DNA from: Amyelois transitella | Taxonomy: Eukaryota > Arthropoda > Insecta > Lepidoptera > Pyralidae | Direction of reading: 5' to 3' | DNA length: 64,000 nucleotides | NCBI RefSeq assembly: GCF_032362555.1 | Contig: NC_083522.1 | Coordinates: 4,318,001 to 4,382,000 of the forward strand | Part shown: positions 12,901 through 27,900 of the stretch, one piece after another | How positions within the stretch are numbered: position 1 is the first letter of the stretch | How the letters are laid out: each line of letters opens with the position of its first letter | The notes under the pieces: generated by a model | The model's input: only the letters and a program-made list of their open reading frames with translations | Told to the model about the DNA's origin: nothing | Database searches by the model: none | Made by a program: the position numbers and the translations under genes

Positions 12901-15900
12901 GTGTACTACCTACATTAATCAAAAAAAAATACAAATTAAAATTTTGGAAATTCCCATATAAATATAGTAAAAACCAACAACAAACAAATATACCTGAAAT
13001 GATCCAAAATGTGCTCTAGTCATAATGAATTGGATTCCTAATATACTAAGTACAATATTGCACCCAAACATATTAAATGAAAAATATTGAACATACCTCT
13101 AATGATCCCAAATGCGTGCTCGTCTCAATGACTTGCGTGACAAAGTCATCCAAAGCCTGCACCAACACTGGATACCCCGCATTCGTCATAGTATCCTTGC
13201 AAAGGGTCTTCGCTTTGTTCAACAAATTCGACACTTTTGATAGAAGTGCTCCCTCTGATAAAGAAGGGCACGGCTGCTCGGCTTGATCCAGGTATTTCTG
13301 CGAATCAGAAAGAAGAATGATGAAAATTTAAATATGGATACACATTATTGTTTTTTAAGAGAGGAAGGGGAAGACGCTGTATTTCCAGAATATCACCTTA
13401 TCCACGAATGTTTCTAAGGCATCTTCTCTCTTTTTTTAAAAGTTCTGATTACTTAGAAGATAAAGAGATTCTTTCCAAGACTGTTGGCTCTGTCAAGACA
13501 AATTAAGTTTAAATGTACGTATGAGCGACTGCGTGAATAAGCCCCTGATGCAATAAATAAGTGTTGCCATCTCGAGCCAACGCAATAAAATGGAATTGGT
13601 AGTAATTTTGTCATAAATGCCCCAAACTAGAACCGCAAATGTCGTTGCTTTTTATCACTAAGCATGTAGTCGCTAGTTCCAGGAGAATCTTATATTATGA
13701 CATTTAAACAAATGAAATTAAATGAGAAAGTCACCTTGACCATCCGAGGCTGTAGCAGATAATTCTGTGGATCAACGAGATAAGCGCCCCCGGTGGCGGT
13801 AGAAGCGGCCGTGGCTCGCTTGGGACGATCCCAGATGCCGACGTGGTCGACGCAAACGTCGCTGCTCTTGTCCACTAAGCAACTGGTCACTGGTTCTTTC
13901 AGGAGATTCTGTCAGAAAAACATTTATACAAATGAAATAAAGATTTTTGCGTTGCTTAGTGAGTTACAGATAGTCAATGTACAACGTAAATAACTGAATG
14001 CGTAAACCTGAAATTTGTTTTTTTTAATGTCCCTTGGGTAGTCTAGGAGTATACCAAGAGAGTTTTTCCGTAATTCCCGGGAAACAGATTTACGGGATAT
14101 TTCGTATTATGCGGGCAGAGCCGCGGGAACCTGCATGCCAAATTTCAAATGTCTACACCCAGCGGTTTGGACTATACTTTGCGGTGTCAGTCAAACTGTC
14201 AGCATATTTATATATAGTACCTGGGCGACCGAGCGACGCTGTTTATCAAGTACAAAAATCAAAATAAAACTACATGTATTTGGGACTCGAACCTGAAACA
14301 GCCGGATATAGAAGATGAAGATTATAATATTACCTCAAACTCTTTGGTCTGCTTATGTAGCGCCCTATGTGCCTTATCGACTGTATCTTTAACGCTCCAA
14401 TAACTGAGATCACGATCCCACGTACAAATCTTAACGAAATCTTTCAGTTTCTTCTCAATAGGTGCCCGTTTCTCTTTCAAGTAGGAAGCGACTTGAGCGC
14501 TGAACTGAGCGTAATAGTTATACGTGTTCCATAGTATAGAGAGGAGTTCGTCTGGAAAATAAATCAAGTTATATCAATCATGATCACCTGGTCGTCTCAT
14601 TCATTTAATATCATTAATTGTTAACATTTTTGTTAATTTCTCTTTGGGAAAGTGGATAAACTGTTTAATCTATTAACTCCATCTTTATATGGTTTAAAGT
14701 TAAGGAAAAGTCTTATAGGCAATATTGCCACCTTTATCTATAGAAATGGGCAACCAAATGACATAACACATTTTTTGTGATAATATGTCATACTCAAGCA
14801 TTTCTAAATGAAATCAAGGCTTATATGTAGAGTTATTTTAAATGGATGGCAAATATCTATCTTTCTCTGCCAGAAATCAACAGAAATCAAAATGTGTCAT
14901 GTACTTACTTCTTCTCTCAGTAGGTTCCAAATGTACCAAATGGCAGTGGTATACAAAAATAATATCCAGTCTCACTTCATACTCTACCAAGTTGGACATT
15001 TCCATGTAATCTTTCAACACGGATATGACACGAGTAGAGCTCGCTGGCTCTTCAGCATTTGGGTCTAAGTAAGAGTTTATAACTGAGTATAGGTAGAACC
15101 AGTATCGATGCGCTTCTGAACGCTTCCTGCAAAAAATAATAATATGTGCATTATTATTACCATATGCTCATAAAGTGCACTGATAAATTGGCATTTCAAC
15201 TAAGATTTAAAAGGACTAGAAACAATGCATAAAGTACATTAGTTCCTTACTTACTTGTCCAAACGTGGCTATCTTAACCAGTCTGCCATTAACGCTGTTA
15301 TACGCTAATATAACAAAAATTACAAACCTGTTATACAAATTGTTTAGGCACTCTTTCCAATGCGCCATTTCTAATTTCCTCCAGTTGATAATCTGCTGCC
15401 CTACGGCTAAAGATATGTCAATCATGTTGTTTCCCTTATGAGCATTTTTGTTCCATTCCTCGATCTTATCCCGAAGAAGTTCGAGGCCAGTCAGAAGACG
15501 GGACACGGGTGATGAGACCGGGAAACTGAGGATCCTGTTCACTATCACGATTATCTGAAATCAATTTAACATAACATTAAGACATAAGCTAACGTTGAAA
15601 TAAGAACATGTTTTCGCCTGTTTTACTGAAGATTTTTAAAACATGAACTGTATGGAGTCCGGCCATTTGAAATCTGACCCCCACCTGGTTGCAATTGATG
15701 TGGTAAAAGGCAATTAACGGAATAGGCACATTAACTTTTTGTGCGTATTCCTTGAATCGCATTTTAGTACAAAAATACTCACTACTAGTTACCATAATCC
15801 AATATGGATTTGGTTCTCCTGCAGAGGTTACGGAGGTTAAGAATATACAAGAGCATTCAACATAGAAATTATAGTACAAAGGTGTTACTTATTTCAATAA

Positions 15901-18900
15901 AATCTCTTCCGGTTGAGCCGTGACATTTATGACAAAATATTACAACATACGTCTTTAAGCGTAGGGAAATCCGGCCACTGATCTAATAGTTGGTTGGTCG
16001 CATCTTTTACTCTATGAAGCAGCGGCGCGCACTGTTTCGTCTCGGAAACCCAGGCTGAACGATAGAAGTCAACTTTTTGGCTTGACGCTTCTGTAGATAT
16101 AAAAAAAAATATATATTATTAGTCTCTATTTATTCTTATCAAACATTGTAAGAGAAAAAAATAACGAAATTGAAATGAAAAAGCACATCCTATATTTGCA
16201 ACTGAAAAATGCATTTCCAAGATTAAACTCACAGTTAATAACAAAATCATGCGTCAAACCATTAAAACACGGCCGTAAGTTTTTTCATCAAAAGAAACCT
16301 GTTCTAAATCACAGCGGCTTATTCTTTAGAACCATAATCTCAATTCGATAATACATATCTTTGCAAGTATTAGTAAAAACCGACCTCATTATGTTACGTT
16401 TGAGTGGATTATATTATATACTTTCTGAAATGGTTTAGTTCAGTGTCAGTATAAAATAAACAAAAGTATCTACTTACCACTTCCATCAACATTTTCTTTA
16501 ATTTTCGAGATCAGGACCAACAGGCTCGGCGACACAGCGCCCTCAAATTCAGCATCGAGTACTTCCCAAGCATTCTGCATTATACGGCTAAATGTGGGAT
16601 ACCTCTGCATCAATGGACTGACCACATCTGAACTAAACACTTTCTTTGAGCAGGGTAACCATTCAGCTACAGTTAAATTTCGAATGAAACTTGAATGCCA
16701 TTCATAGACTAAAGAGATATCTTCAGGAGTAATAAGAAGTTTCGTTTTATTTTTATTGTCTGTTTGTGCTTTTGTTTTCTGTTCTAGTGAAGGTGGTTTA
16801 AATTCTCCGAAGTCGCTTTCGGTGTACGAAGGGAACATTTCTGTTATCTCTTGTGCCGCCATTGCATCTTCGTCCTCGTCTTCGCATTTCGATCTAAAAC
16901 AGAATTTCAGTTATTTACTTAGCAACCAAATTCTATGCAAGGAAGTCGTTTATTACTTTTTGCTTCTGAATTTGTTAATTAGTTGTCACAAGTCATTATG
17001 TCTTACGTGTCAAGGTCAAGAGAAAGAAGAAATATGTATGTACAAACAGTCTTGAATTGACTGACAGTACACAACACTCGGGAAAAGATCCATGGTAACT
17101 AACTTAACTATCTTAGTTACAACACTAGATACAGTAAAATATGGGTACACACAGGGTGAGTTAACCGCGAAGTAAGTTCGAAACTCACAAGTCTCTTACT
17201 TACTTCTTCTCGAACTTTAGTATCGTATAGAGATACTAACTCAACAATACTATAATGATAAATATCTATAAAGTTCACCATCCAAATCCCAGTCCATTCG
17301 GAGAAAGTTCCGTTTCTCGTGTTGCCCTGACTGGGATTCGAACACGTGACCTCCGGTGTCACAGACAAGCGCACTACCGCTGCATCACAAAGGCCGTCAA
17401 GATGGTAGTCGAACTCATGTAAGGTGTGCCTGTCTTGGCACCAGTGTTGGCCACTTGCACACACGACGAACAACAAGTTAATAAAATCGAGTACGGTAAC
17501 ATACTTGGTAACATAGAGCGCATCTTCGTCCTGCTTCTTAAGCTCCAGTTCCCGGTTTTGCTTCTCCCAGGCGCGCACGAGTGTGTTCAGAGTATTCAGA
17601 ACGCAGTTGAATGACTCTGAATCGGCTGCTTCTGTTGCGAAACAACGCATGCGCAGCTCTGACAAATTCATTTTTAGTACCCTGAAAATCATTATCATTT
17701 ATATTTTAGTTCTTTAAATAAAGTTTTAATATTGTAGCAAGCCTTCGTTCCCTGTACTGTACACTTTATTAAAATTTTATCTTAACTATGCCACGAGATA
17801 CAACCACTTCATATAATTACTTTGGCTTTTATAAGTATGAATATTAGTACTTATTATAGTGTAAATAAGTTGCAAAAACTTTGTTAATTGTAAAGTTCAA
17901 AATCACAATGAGAGAATAAATCATGTTTTTAAATTCTACTTACGTAATATTTTCAGCCTCCGCACTAAATGAGTCATCGCCTGCCGCGACCACATTTCTA
18001 TTCAATAACTGCACAAATTGGTCCTTTATAAATCTATTCAAATAGTCGTGTTTCCCATTCTTACTAGGTATACTATCCGGGTACACCATCAAATCAGTAA
18101 CCGCCTCCTTTATATAGGATCCTTGCTCGATTTTTAAAATCAGCTCTCTCACTAAATCGTTTAGTGACGTCACGCTAAATACGAGCTGAGAAATAGAACT
18201 TTGTAGAGGTTTCGCCAAGTCAGGGAAAGCGTTTGTGTATGACTCGATTTTTTTATAAAAAGCGTTAACCGAATACAACCAAGATGAAGCTTCTTTGGTG
18301 ACAGTCTGTGCTACTTGTATCACACTTTTATTGGCTATTGGTTTTTCAATGTTTTCATATAAGGCGTTACATGAAGTGTTAAGGTTGGTGGCCAAATCTC
18401 TGGTCGTTTTTGATGATAATACTGACTTTGTGAAGTGACTACAATCCTGTAACATTAGAAATCATTAGAAAACTGACTACTTTTTACTTTTTAACGGTGT
18501 ATGGATCCAAAAAAAAAATACTTATGTATCATATAAACTAAAAAAAATAGCAACATTTACCTTCACAAAACTGCTGTATGTGGGTTTCTCGGGTCTAAAC
18601 GTATTACCTGAAGCATATTTAAGCACCTTATCCGCTGTACTTTGCCTCAATTCAAACAAAACCTTGCAATATGGATGAACTTTCTTTAAAACTTCTCTAT
18701 TTTCATTTAAACTCTCAACAGTCACGTCTGAAGGAGCCTTTACACTTTTATTCTCTAATATACTACCAGTTATTACTCCATGAATGTAATAAGTACTAAG
18801 TAATACTTCAAACATTTTTATATCTTCCTCAATATATTTTACTTTTAGCCGATACTTTTCAACGTGATCCACATTTTTCATTTCAGACATCAATTTAATA

Positions 18901-21900
18901 AACAAAAGACTTGTAAGTAATGATAACTCTGCAGTAAGAATCTTTATTTTTATTGTATTAGTGGAATTATGTGATATGCTAGAAAGTTCTTTGTTAAGAG
19001 TTTGTGCTTCAATTAGCATATCCGTAAAAGATTTGTCTCCTTTGAAATTGTCTGTTATTTCTTTTATTGGGTCTGTATCATTAAAAACATCCAATTTCAT
19101 AGCCATATGTAAGCAGTTTACAAGATGCTCGAATTTCTTTAACTCAAATTCGGCGTCAGATTTCCTGAAAGTATAACATTAATATAGTAAATGGCAATGT
19201 TTCGGACAGTTAAGATAGAAAAGTACGTAACATAGTTTTAGTAGAGTTTGCAAATTATAATACGCAAAGGTTACATTCTATTAAAGAAGACAAGTTCAAG
19301 AAAAAAATAATGAAAAAACTTCAGTGTAATAATACCGCTCATTTAGCTTAAACACTTACACTTTCGCTACTGCCGCGGCATTCAAAGTGGCAATATTTCT
19401 CCAAATTATATTTAGCATTGATTCCAATTGCGAAGAGTAACTGTCAAGCTCCTCCAATGAAACAGTTTCGAATGCCAACAGGTGACGGGTATCTGAAATA
19501 TTTAAGTGAGCATTATACTCTTTTACTGGTCCAATACTTTGTTAATTTATATTTCACACAACCACAATAACATTGTTTATTCAAACAAAAAAATACAAAA
19601 GGTATTTCAAATTTAAGCTTTTCCAATTATGTTTAGAAATGTCTCTTTAGGTTACATCGCTCTGTCTAAATATTATAAACGTAAAATACTGGAAAATTAA
19701 ATAAGGAATACAAATGCTCAAAGCTCTGCATGTAACTTACTGTTTTCCTTAGAAGACAATGTCATAGCTTGTACGAAATACGGTAGAAGTGCAAGATTCG
19801 ACGACAATCGTTTCTCGCTAGATGGCACTACTTCTGCGCTATCTTCGGCAGCCATTTTGTTGATGTTGAAGAACGCGGTCGAATATAACGCCGGGGAATA
19901 TACCAAGGTTTTGTAGAACTCATCCCAAAATTTTACAGGTATTGAATGTATGCTGTAATAAAAAGTTCAGTAAGAACTTGTGTGTCTCTTAAAATGAGTG
20001 AAAGGCTTGCAAAAGTTTTAACTACAAAGCACAGTTTTGAAATTTGTATAATATAAAGTACATATGCAGCTATTCTCTAACAAAGCTCTGTTTTCTATAC
20101 CTTATTTCGTAGGCCAACAAATATATGTATTTTTATAGATACTAGCAAAGAAAAAGATTTTTTATAGGTTGTTTTTATAACTTACCTCGATTGTTCTACA
20201 TCAAGTCCAGAAACAAAGTTTTGCAAAATTTCTAATGTATTGGTAAAATCGGACGGAAATCCCTTTGTCCTCTTACTAACATTTACCAAATATGTCAAAA
20301 TTTCAATAAAATCAACACCCGACTTTATTTCCTCTTCGTTACATAGCTTTTGAAGTACAATTAAAAGATCTTTTTGTAAAAAGTTTAACAGTCTTTGTAT
20401 TACATAGGAACTGAACGGTGTCAATTTTACTGTATGATCAAACTTTGTTTGTGTTTCCAGCTTAGTAATATTTTCAAGCGCAAATTCTTCTTTATTGATA
20501 GTGGCGCCAACTACAGACAATTTATGGAGTTCTCGCGACAGAGGTTTATTCATATCTAAAGTCAATTTATTGATCTCCTCAGTCTTACTTTTATAAACAT
20601 TGTATTCATCCTCGTTTTCATACAATTTCGGTTGACCATAGAGTTTTCTCAGCTTTTTACTGATTTTAGCCATTTCTACATTATCTCTATCATAATCTAG
20701 TATTGTAGCGTCATAAAGTAAGTTAAACGTAGCAACGACTTGTTTGTTTGAAACGTGTTTAAAAAGTTCTCCAATCAAATGTTTTTTTAGCCATTTACTG
20801 TGCACATAGATTAATTTTACGATTTCTTCATTCATTGTATATCTTCTATTTTTACGGTGAACCACAAATAAATCTATAGAACAAATATCTACAAGCCTAT
20901 TTCGCCAATTCAGTAGTTGTAAAATCCGACAAGTGGCTTCATCGTCTAATGAATCTTCAGCAAGCAGTAAGCATGTTTTTATTGTAGCATCAATCTCTTT
21001 AAGATAACGGTCACATAGTTGCAAGATCGGATAATTTTCAGTCTCGCTTACTGTTGGCCATTTATTTTGACCTGCATCGCGCCCTATAGCCAATGCTTGT
21101 GAATACGATAGTGCGGACAGTTTAGAATTATCATTAGTAAGTGTTTTTATCATTTTATTGTAAAGTACGACAGCCTCAAGATTAGCTTTCTTTATACTTT
21201 TCTCAGTCAATTTATAAAATTCGGAATAAAATCTGTTATGTAAAATTTTGTTTTTATAATTGAACATCCCAGGACTAGTCGACTCCAGAAATTGTAATAA
21301 ATATCTTTCGTGAGGATGTTTTTCTAATGCTCTCTTTATGAGTTTATGCAAACTATAAATATTTTGGCAAGGAAAGTTAGTGTGTGTTATGTAGAGAGTA
21401 AACATGAAATCAAACTTATTATTTATACTTTGTATGACCGTATCACAACTTTGCTGGCATATTTCGAATTCAGAATCTGCGCAAAGGCCTTTTACTGTTA
21501 ATGTGTGTTTAAAGTCATTTGTTTTTTTAACACTCTCTTCAATTTGATCTAATTCTTTTTCTAACGCTTTCAGCATGGCATTTTTCATTTCGGCCAGTGA
21601 CATGCTTAGATTGGAGGCAAAATCTGCTCCACATCTGGGTTTTATATACACATCTGCAAAACTGTTGACTATAGCTCGTTTGAATGTAATGGCACGTACT
21701 AACTGCTGCCATGTCAAATGAGATGCTTGTAATAAGTGAGTAATAGTTGGACGATCAAATCCTAAAACAGAATGAATATGTTCAATCAAATTCAACATTA
21801 ATAATTTTCTTTGGTTATTTTATATGAAGAAAATATTAAAAGTTAAACCGAAGGTCTAAATTATAAGAAAATCAGTGATAACTTACCTTGCACAAATGAG

Positions 21901-24900
21901 GCCATCAACTCATGACACTTGATGCATATCTCATGATATTCCTGAGGCATACCGACCGATGACAGAAGAGCCGTCAGATCCATATACGGCATCGTATCCA
22001 ACAAACTAACATTCCACTCTTCAGATCTTAACAAAAATATTTCCACTCCTCTATTTCTCATTGCTCTCGAGATCTCTCCATACTTCGGATCCATAGTAAA
22101 GAATACTCTAAAATTTACATGAGGCTTTATTTCACTTATTTCCCCCCTTTCAGGTATACTAAGGACCCCATTCGGTTCTAATAGACCATTAAGTCTATCG
22201 AGCACGGCAGCAGAAGTCAAATTGACATTATCAAGTAACAACCATGAACCTTCCACCATAGTTTTGACCAACAGAGAATCTATCCACTCGAATTTCCCAC
22301 CAGCATTTATTGATGATGTACCGATTTTGGCCTCTAATTTCTTGAGATTAGACATAACTTCTTGTACTCTCTGTAAGACTTTACTGTAAGCATGACTAGA
22401 ATATGATTTACGTTCGAGCAATGTCTCGCAATGATTGAACAAAAATTTTATTTTCTCTTTGAAATATCCAACATTTGCATTATCATTCGCATTACTTGCT
22501 TGTAAAGACATATATCGATACAATTGACTTAGTAAGTTATTCGCAGAATACCTATTATCTTTATCAAGAATCCATCGGAACTGCACGATCTGTATGGTTA
22601 GAGTTCCAATTACATCGTACAAATTTTCCAAATTTCTGTTTAAGTCTACTTGTTCGAATCCTCCTAAGAGATCGGATACGTCCATTGCTGACGTCACAGG
22701 AACAACTTGAAGGTCGTTCCCGGTCAAATCAGCAAGAACTTGCACTATACTACTTTTCCCTGTAGCAGTGGGACCAACTAATATAGATAGCCAATTCATA
22801 TTGACACATTGAGCTAAAGCTTTCAGCGTAGGCAACTGCTGTCTTAAAATAAGCAAGTTATTTTCCATAGAGTGACGGTTTTTGTAGCATTTCTCGTCAT
22901 TTCGTCGTATAGAAACATTTCCTATGACGATTTCTTGATCTTTTATAAGAAATTGAGGCGCCGGATCACTCCTAGGGTAGTCTGGACAAAATATGGTATT
23001 GTAAGCTTTTATCATTTTGTCTTTATCTTCAGAAGTTCTCATTCTATTGACGTACAGCATATCGACATATTTTCCAGGACACAATTCGTCCCCCTTTTTT
23101 TGATCGTCGATTAAAGCTTCACACCACCTCTGTATATCTCTTAGATTCATTTCCCAAGGGCCTCCTCTGTGGCCCCAAGATTGAATCTCAGTAATTTCAT
23201 GAGCAACTTTGCAATTAAACTCTACGATTCTATGCAGGATTTCCTTAGGCAAACTTGAGTACTGCGCCTCCACGATATATATAAGATCATCTTTTGTCAA
23301 CGTATCGATGTAAACTTGAGTAAATCTGTTCAAGAATGACAAAGGAAGTCCTCTTCTGGCACCGCCTTGTTTTAGTGGATTTTGACACGCGAACAACCTC
23401 GTTTGTACCTTTACTTTGAACGTTTTTCCCAACTCTGGAATAAAAACTTCTCCCCTATGATCCAAACACGCGTTAAGGCCTTCCAGTACTGGTTGGGGAG
23501 CTAAATTCAATTCGTCGAGTAAAATCCAGTCGCCATTTTGTAAGGCGTTCAAAAATGCGCCTTCTTTGAATGTGAATGACCCATCTTCTGTCGGTAGGTC
23601 AGTTCCAAATAAGTCTGTAATGTCCTAATAACCAAAAACAATTGATCAATTACAAAATAAAACAATTATTAGAAAAAAAAGAGACAAGCAATCTAATACT
23701 TTTATTGATAATAAATACAAGAATACTCACAGTTTGGTCACTGAGGTTGATTCGGACTACCTTGTGCCCAGAAGATTTAGCTAGCGCTGTCACTAAGCTG
23801 GTCTTGCCAACACCAGGATTGCCTTCCAAAAGAATCGCCTTATTCAGTTGAAGACCACGAAGCAATCTTAACGTATTTGATCCAGTCGTTGGAGCAGTAA
23901 ATGTGAATTGCTGATCCGAAACCATTCTATGCTTTCCTATATCTATGAAAAAAGGCCTCATTCCAAATTTGGTACCATCACACTCAGCCGTAAATACTCT
24001 CTTTCTATTACTTAGCATTTCATTCAAATTATCCATATACTCGTTCCCTATGGTCTCTATTTGTTTAAGTAAGAAATTGACAGCTGTGCGACGTAGCAAC
24101 ACTAACGTCTCGGAATCGATATGGCCGGTTAAAGCTGTTCCAAAACAATCCAAAAAGGTCATACATGCGCCATGCACGTACGCTTCAGGAGTGTCTAAAA
24201 GACCTCTGCTTACAGTCGAATTAATAAAATGCACCCATGAAAGCAAATCGCGTATACTGAACGGAAACTTATTAGTGACTTCCGAATGTTTCAACCAATC
24301 AGTGAAGTCTAAAATCGAATTGCCAATCCCTGAACTTCCATCTTCTTGATTCCCAAGAGATATTCCCCTGCTTACACTTTTCTCTAACACTTTTAATAAA
24401 TCCTCCCTAGAAGTCACACTATCACACCATATCTCGGTAAATCTATTCCTCAGGGCTGGCGACAGTTCTTTTTTACCAAAGTCGCCACCAGGATTCATTG
24501 TACCTATTATATGGAAGTTTTTATGAGCAGTTATTACTACAATTTCAGAATCATCCTTTGTGCTTCTTTCTGACAGAACCAGCTGTCTTTCTGGCTCCAG
24601 CAAAGAATTAAGTCTTTCTAGAACGCTGTCATCGGCTAAGGAGATCTCATCAGCTAAAAACATGTCACCACCTTCCATGGCTTTAATTAGGGGTCCGTCA
24701 ACCCATTCAAATAATCTTCCATCATTTTTATACTGACGAACTGGGCGAAGACCTCCAAGGAAATCAGAACTTTCTGTGTGCATGTGACAATTGACTGATA
24801 GAAGTTTTCTTCGACTAAGAGTGGCAAGGACCTGACATATTGTGGTCTTCCCACAGCCTGTTTCACCGACTAAAAGTACAGGCTCATCGAAAGTGAATGC

Positions 24901-27900
24901 CTTGGCTATGAGAACAGCCAATCGCCTCATATTATAAGTCCATACGATATGAGAGAACTCTTCTAATTGGTTATTAAGAAGTGTCTCTAAAATAGATTTG
25001 GTTACCGGCGACGTTGTTTGATGAAGTGTGAATAAATTGTCAGGATTAACTTTCCTCTTTATATGTTTTTCAATAACTTCTTCTATGATGGTTCTTTCAT
25101 CAGTCTGTCTCACTTTTCCAGCTAATATCAGATATCCTTCATCAGCTATGTGTTGATCCCAATCGTAAAATTTTTCATCAGTAAGTATTTCTTTAGAAGC
25201 ATGTTTGTATCTTTGGCCCCATCGGAATAAGTCTCTCAAGGTTATGAAACCGTCTTTGCCCTGCACGGCTGCTGAGCCACGTCGTCTAACTTGCAACTCT
25301 GCCATCACAGCTATCATCTTTTTGCTATAAGCTGGAGGTACATGGCATCTCTGATGCAAAATTATCTCTAATTCCTTTCGCGGTATTTCATCGAAATGCA
25401 ATTCAACAAATCTATTTCTGAACGCTCTAGATAACATTTTACGACCGCCATACAGTCCTGGTGGATTTTGCGTCGCGAATAACATGAAGCCAGGGTCAGC
25501 TTTGACGACTTGTTGTGTTTCTGGGATAAACAGTTCCCGATTATCATCTAACACACGATTTAGGGCTTCCAAAACGTCGCTCGGAGCTAAATTCAGCTCA
25601 TCGAGGATAATCCAGTATCCCTTTCTCATCGCTTCGACTAGAACTCCTTCTTTGAAAACTAAATGACCATTCGCGTCAGTAGCGTAAGAACCTATGTACT
25701 CCTGAAGGTCAGTATGTTCGTGATTGTTAATACGCACGCAATAATTTCCCGATGCTTTCGCTATGTATGTTATTAGAGACGTTTTTCCTACGGACGTGTC
25801 ACCTTGCAATAAAATTGGTAGTCGCCCTAGTGAAATTATTCTGGCGATGTCTCGAAGGTTCTTTTTTACGGCTGGTGTTAAAATGTAACCCTCGGGTATT
25901 GCGATGTCGAGTTTCCCTTGCGGGATCCAGTGTCCCTCAAATAGTAAGAAATTTTGACCCGGAATCTGTGGCTCTGGTATGAGTTGATTAAGTACCGATT
26001 TGACGTTCTTCTTACCAAGCACGGCCCTAAGATAACAAAAAAGATACAAATGAGGGAAAACAAATTAAAAGTATTAAACATAAAGGAAAATTTTTATTGA
26101 TTTTTTTATCGTTCTAGTATCTAATATGATAGAATATTGGCAAAATACACTATAATATACATACGTCACAATCACGTCTAACGTGATTATATGTATCACC
26201 TAAAAGATGGTCAATCCATCATCTTACGTTCAAAGCCAATATGTTAAATCTAGGAGGTCTTCCTTCATCTAAGATGAAAAACAAATAGATCACTTACTTG
26301 GCAATCATCGCCTCGACCACGGGGTGTGATCGGCTATCCAACTGCGTAAGAAAGGATAGGCAGAAGGCTTCGTACAGAGATCGCGCGACGGTGCCGCACT
26401 TCGCTTTCGCGGCCGCAGTCAACGCGCGACATAAAGTACGAAGAGAGTAGTGGGGCGCATTACCTGTGGCATCAAAAGTAACATTACATACATAAATCAG
26501 GTCCTAATATAAGTCCTAGTTTCCTTACAGGGTAGATAGAGTCAATAGTCCCAAATAAATATGAAACCCATGAATATGGGTTTCATATTTATTTGGGACT
26601 ATTATGTTATATTATATGTGTTATATTATATGTATTATATTATATAACTAGATAAGCTAAAAGTGGTTGAATTAATTTTACATAATCATCTCCTAAAAGC
26701 ACAACCGAATGAAATACATGGATAAAACCAAAATGTAGAATATTACAATCAGCGACAAAAGAAAAGCTTCTCTTTTTTGCAATATACTAATCCGCTTTTT
26801 GGCAATAAAAAGTAGATTTTGTTCTTCCTCAGTGTCAACCATATCTCTGTAGTAAATTTCATCAAAATCGGTTTAAGGTGTGAAAGCGTAAAAGACAGAC
26901 CGAGTTTCTTTCGCATTTATAAAATTACTAGGAATGAAGGGATTCGTTGATACGAATCAACATATAAAGATTGACAAGAACTTAAATATAGTTAAAGAAT
27001 TACCTGCACCGTCGACTAGATTCAGCTTCGCTTCTTTTCTTACAATTGCATAGAAATTGTAAATGGCTTCTAACAAAGCCCCACTAAGGTTCATATGATA
27101 CAAATAATCGCCGATCAACAGCATCAAGTCATTCCTTTCAGTCAGCTCATCAATAAAGAACTCAGTAAAACGATTTCTCAAACCTACAGGAAGATCTTTC
27201 TTCCCGACATCCGTAGCAGGATTCATACACGCAAACAACGTAAAATCTGGATGCCTTTTGATAGGAACTTTATCTCCTTTCTCTAATAAATCTATTGTCT
27301 CACTTTTGTCCTCTAACAACCCAGCGAGGCACTCCAATATCTCAGCTGATGCCAAGTTTATTTCATCCAGCAACACCCAATGACCTTCTTGCATTGCTTT
27401 GACCAAAGAACCTTCAATAAACGCAAACGTTAATCTCGCGTCTGAACGAATCTGCTGTTCCAATTTCAAAAGCTTATGACCAAAATTCATCCAGGTCTTC
27501 AATTTGTCATCTCTCCTCTCTTTCAACCTATTTAAGGCCGCTTTATGACTCTGCTTCATCAAAGTCACTAACGCTATCCAATCTTCATTGTCGTAACACG
27601 TTTGAATGTGATTTAAAAACTTCTTATTCTTTTTCACATTGTAAAAACTTCTGAACAATACCTCAAACTCATTTCTGATTGGTCTAATAACGTATTTCAT
27701 GTCAACAGGTTTGTAACCGCCAAGTAAATCGGCAGAGTCAGATTGTTGGTTCATATTTATAACTATTAACTTATGGCCAGTCTGTTTAGCCAAATACTGG
27801 ACGGAAGAGGTTTTGCCCGTTCCGGTTTCCCCCACCAAAAGCACCGGTTCATTCGATGTGACACAACAAGCTATTCTTTCCAACAAGCAAGCTGTTTGCC

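Larger units (their letters stand above)
10319..21761 (-). other. MDN1: MDN1 exons 11-26: long helical linker
   Basis: Exons in gene order: 20186-21761, 19741-19952, 19360-19492, 18561-19164, 17944-18446, 17505-17681, 16478-16893, 15951-16090, 15328-15554, 14909-15126, 14334-14551, 13735-13908, 13097-13297, 12409-12623, 11795-11957, 10319-11466. They encode roughly residues 2322-4429, a poorly conserved, mostly helical linker between the ATPase ring and the substrate-binding end. It is recognisable in pieces, for example the KDFVKICTWDRDLSYWSVKD segment in exon 21. In midasin this linker is a rigid arm of several subdomains that remodels during the ATP cycle. Exons 22 and 23 (174 and 201 nt) begin and end in phase 0. 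Phases agree at every junction. Confidence 0.88.

Noticed and set aside
17325-17395. Possible tRNA gene on the minus strand
   Set aside because: It has box-like blocks, but the stem pairing is broken and a SINE body follows.
17117-17698. A 193-codon minus-strand ORF extending MDN1 exon 16
   Set aside because: Only the first part (17505-17681) matches the exon. After the donor it runs into a tRNA-derived SINE, and midasin continues at 16893.
23945-24349. Plus-strand ORF of 134 codons opposite MDN1
   Set aside because: It lies exactly antisense to the conserved AAA-module exon 9, whose frame continues through it. It is a shadow frame.
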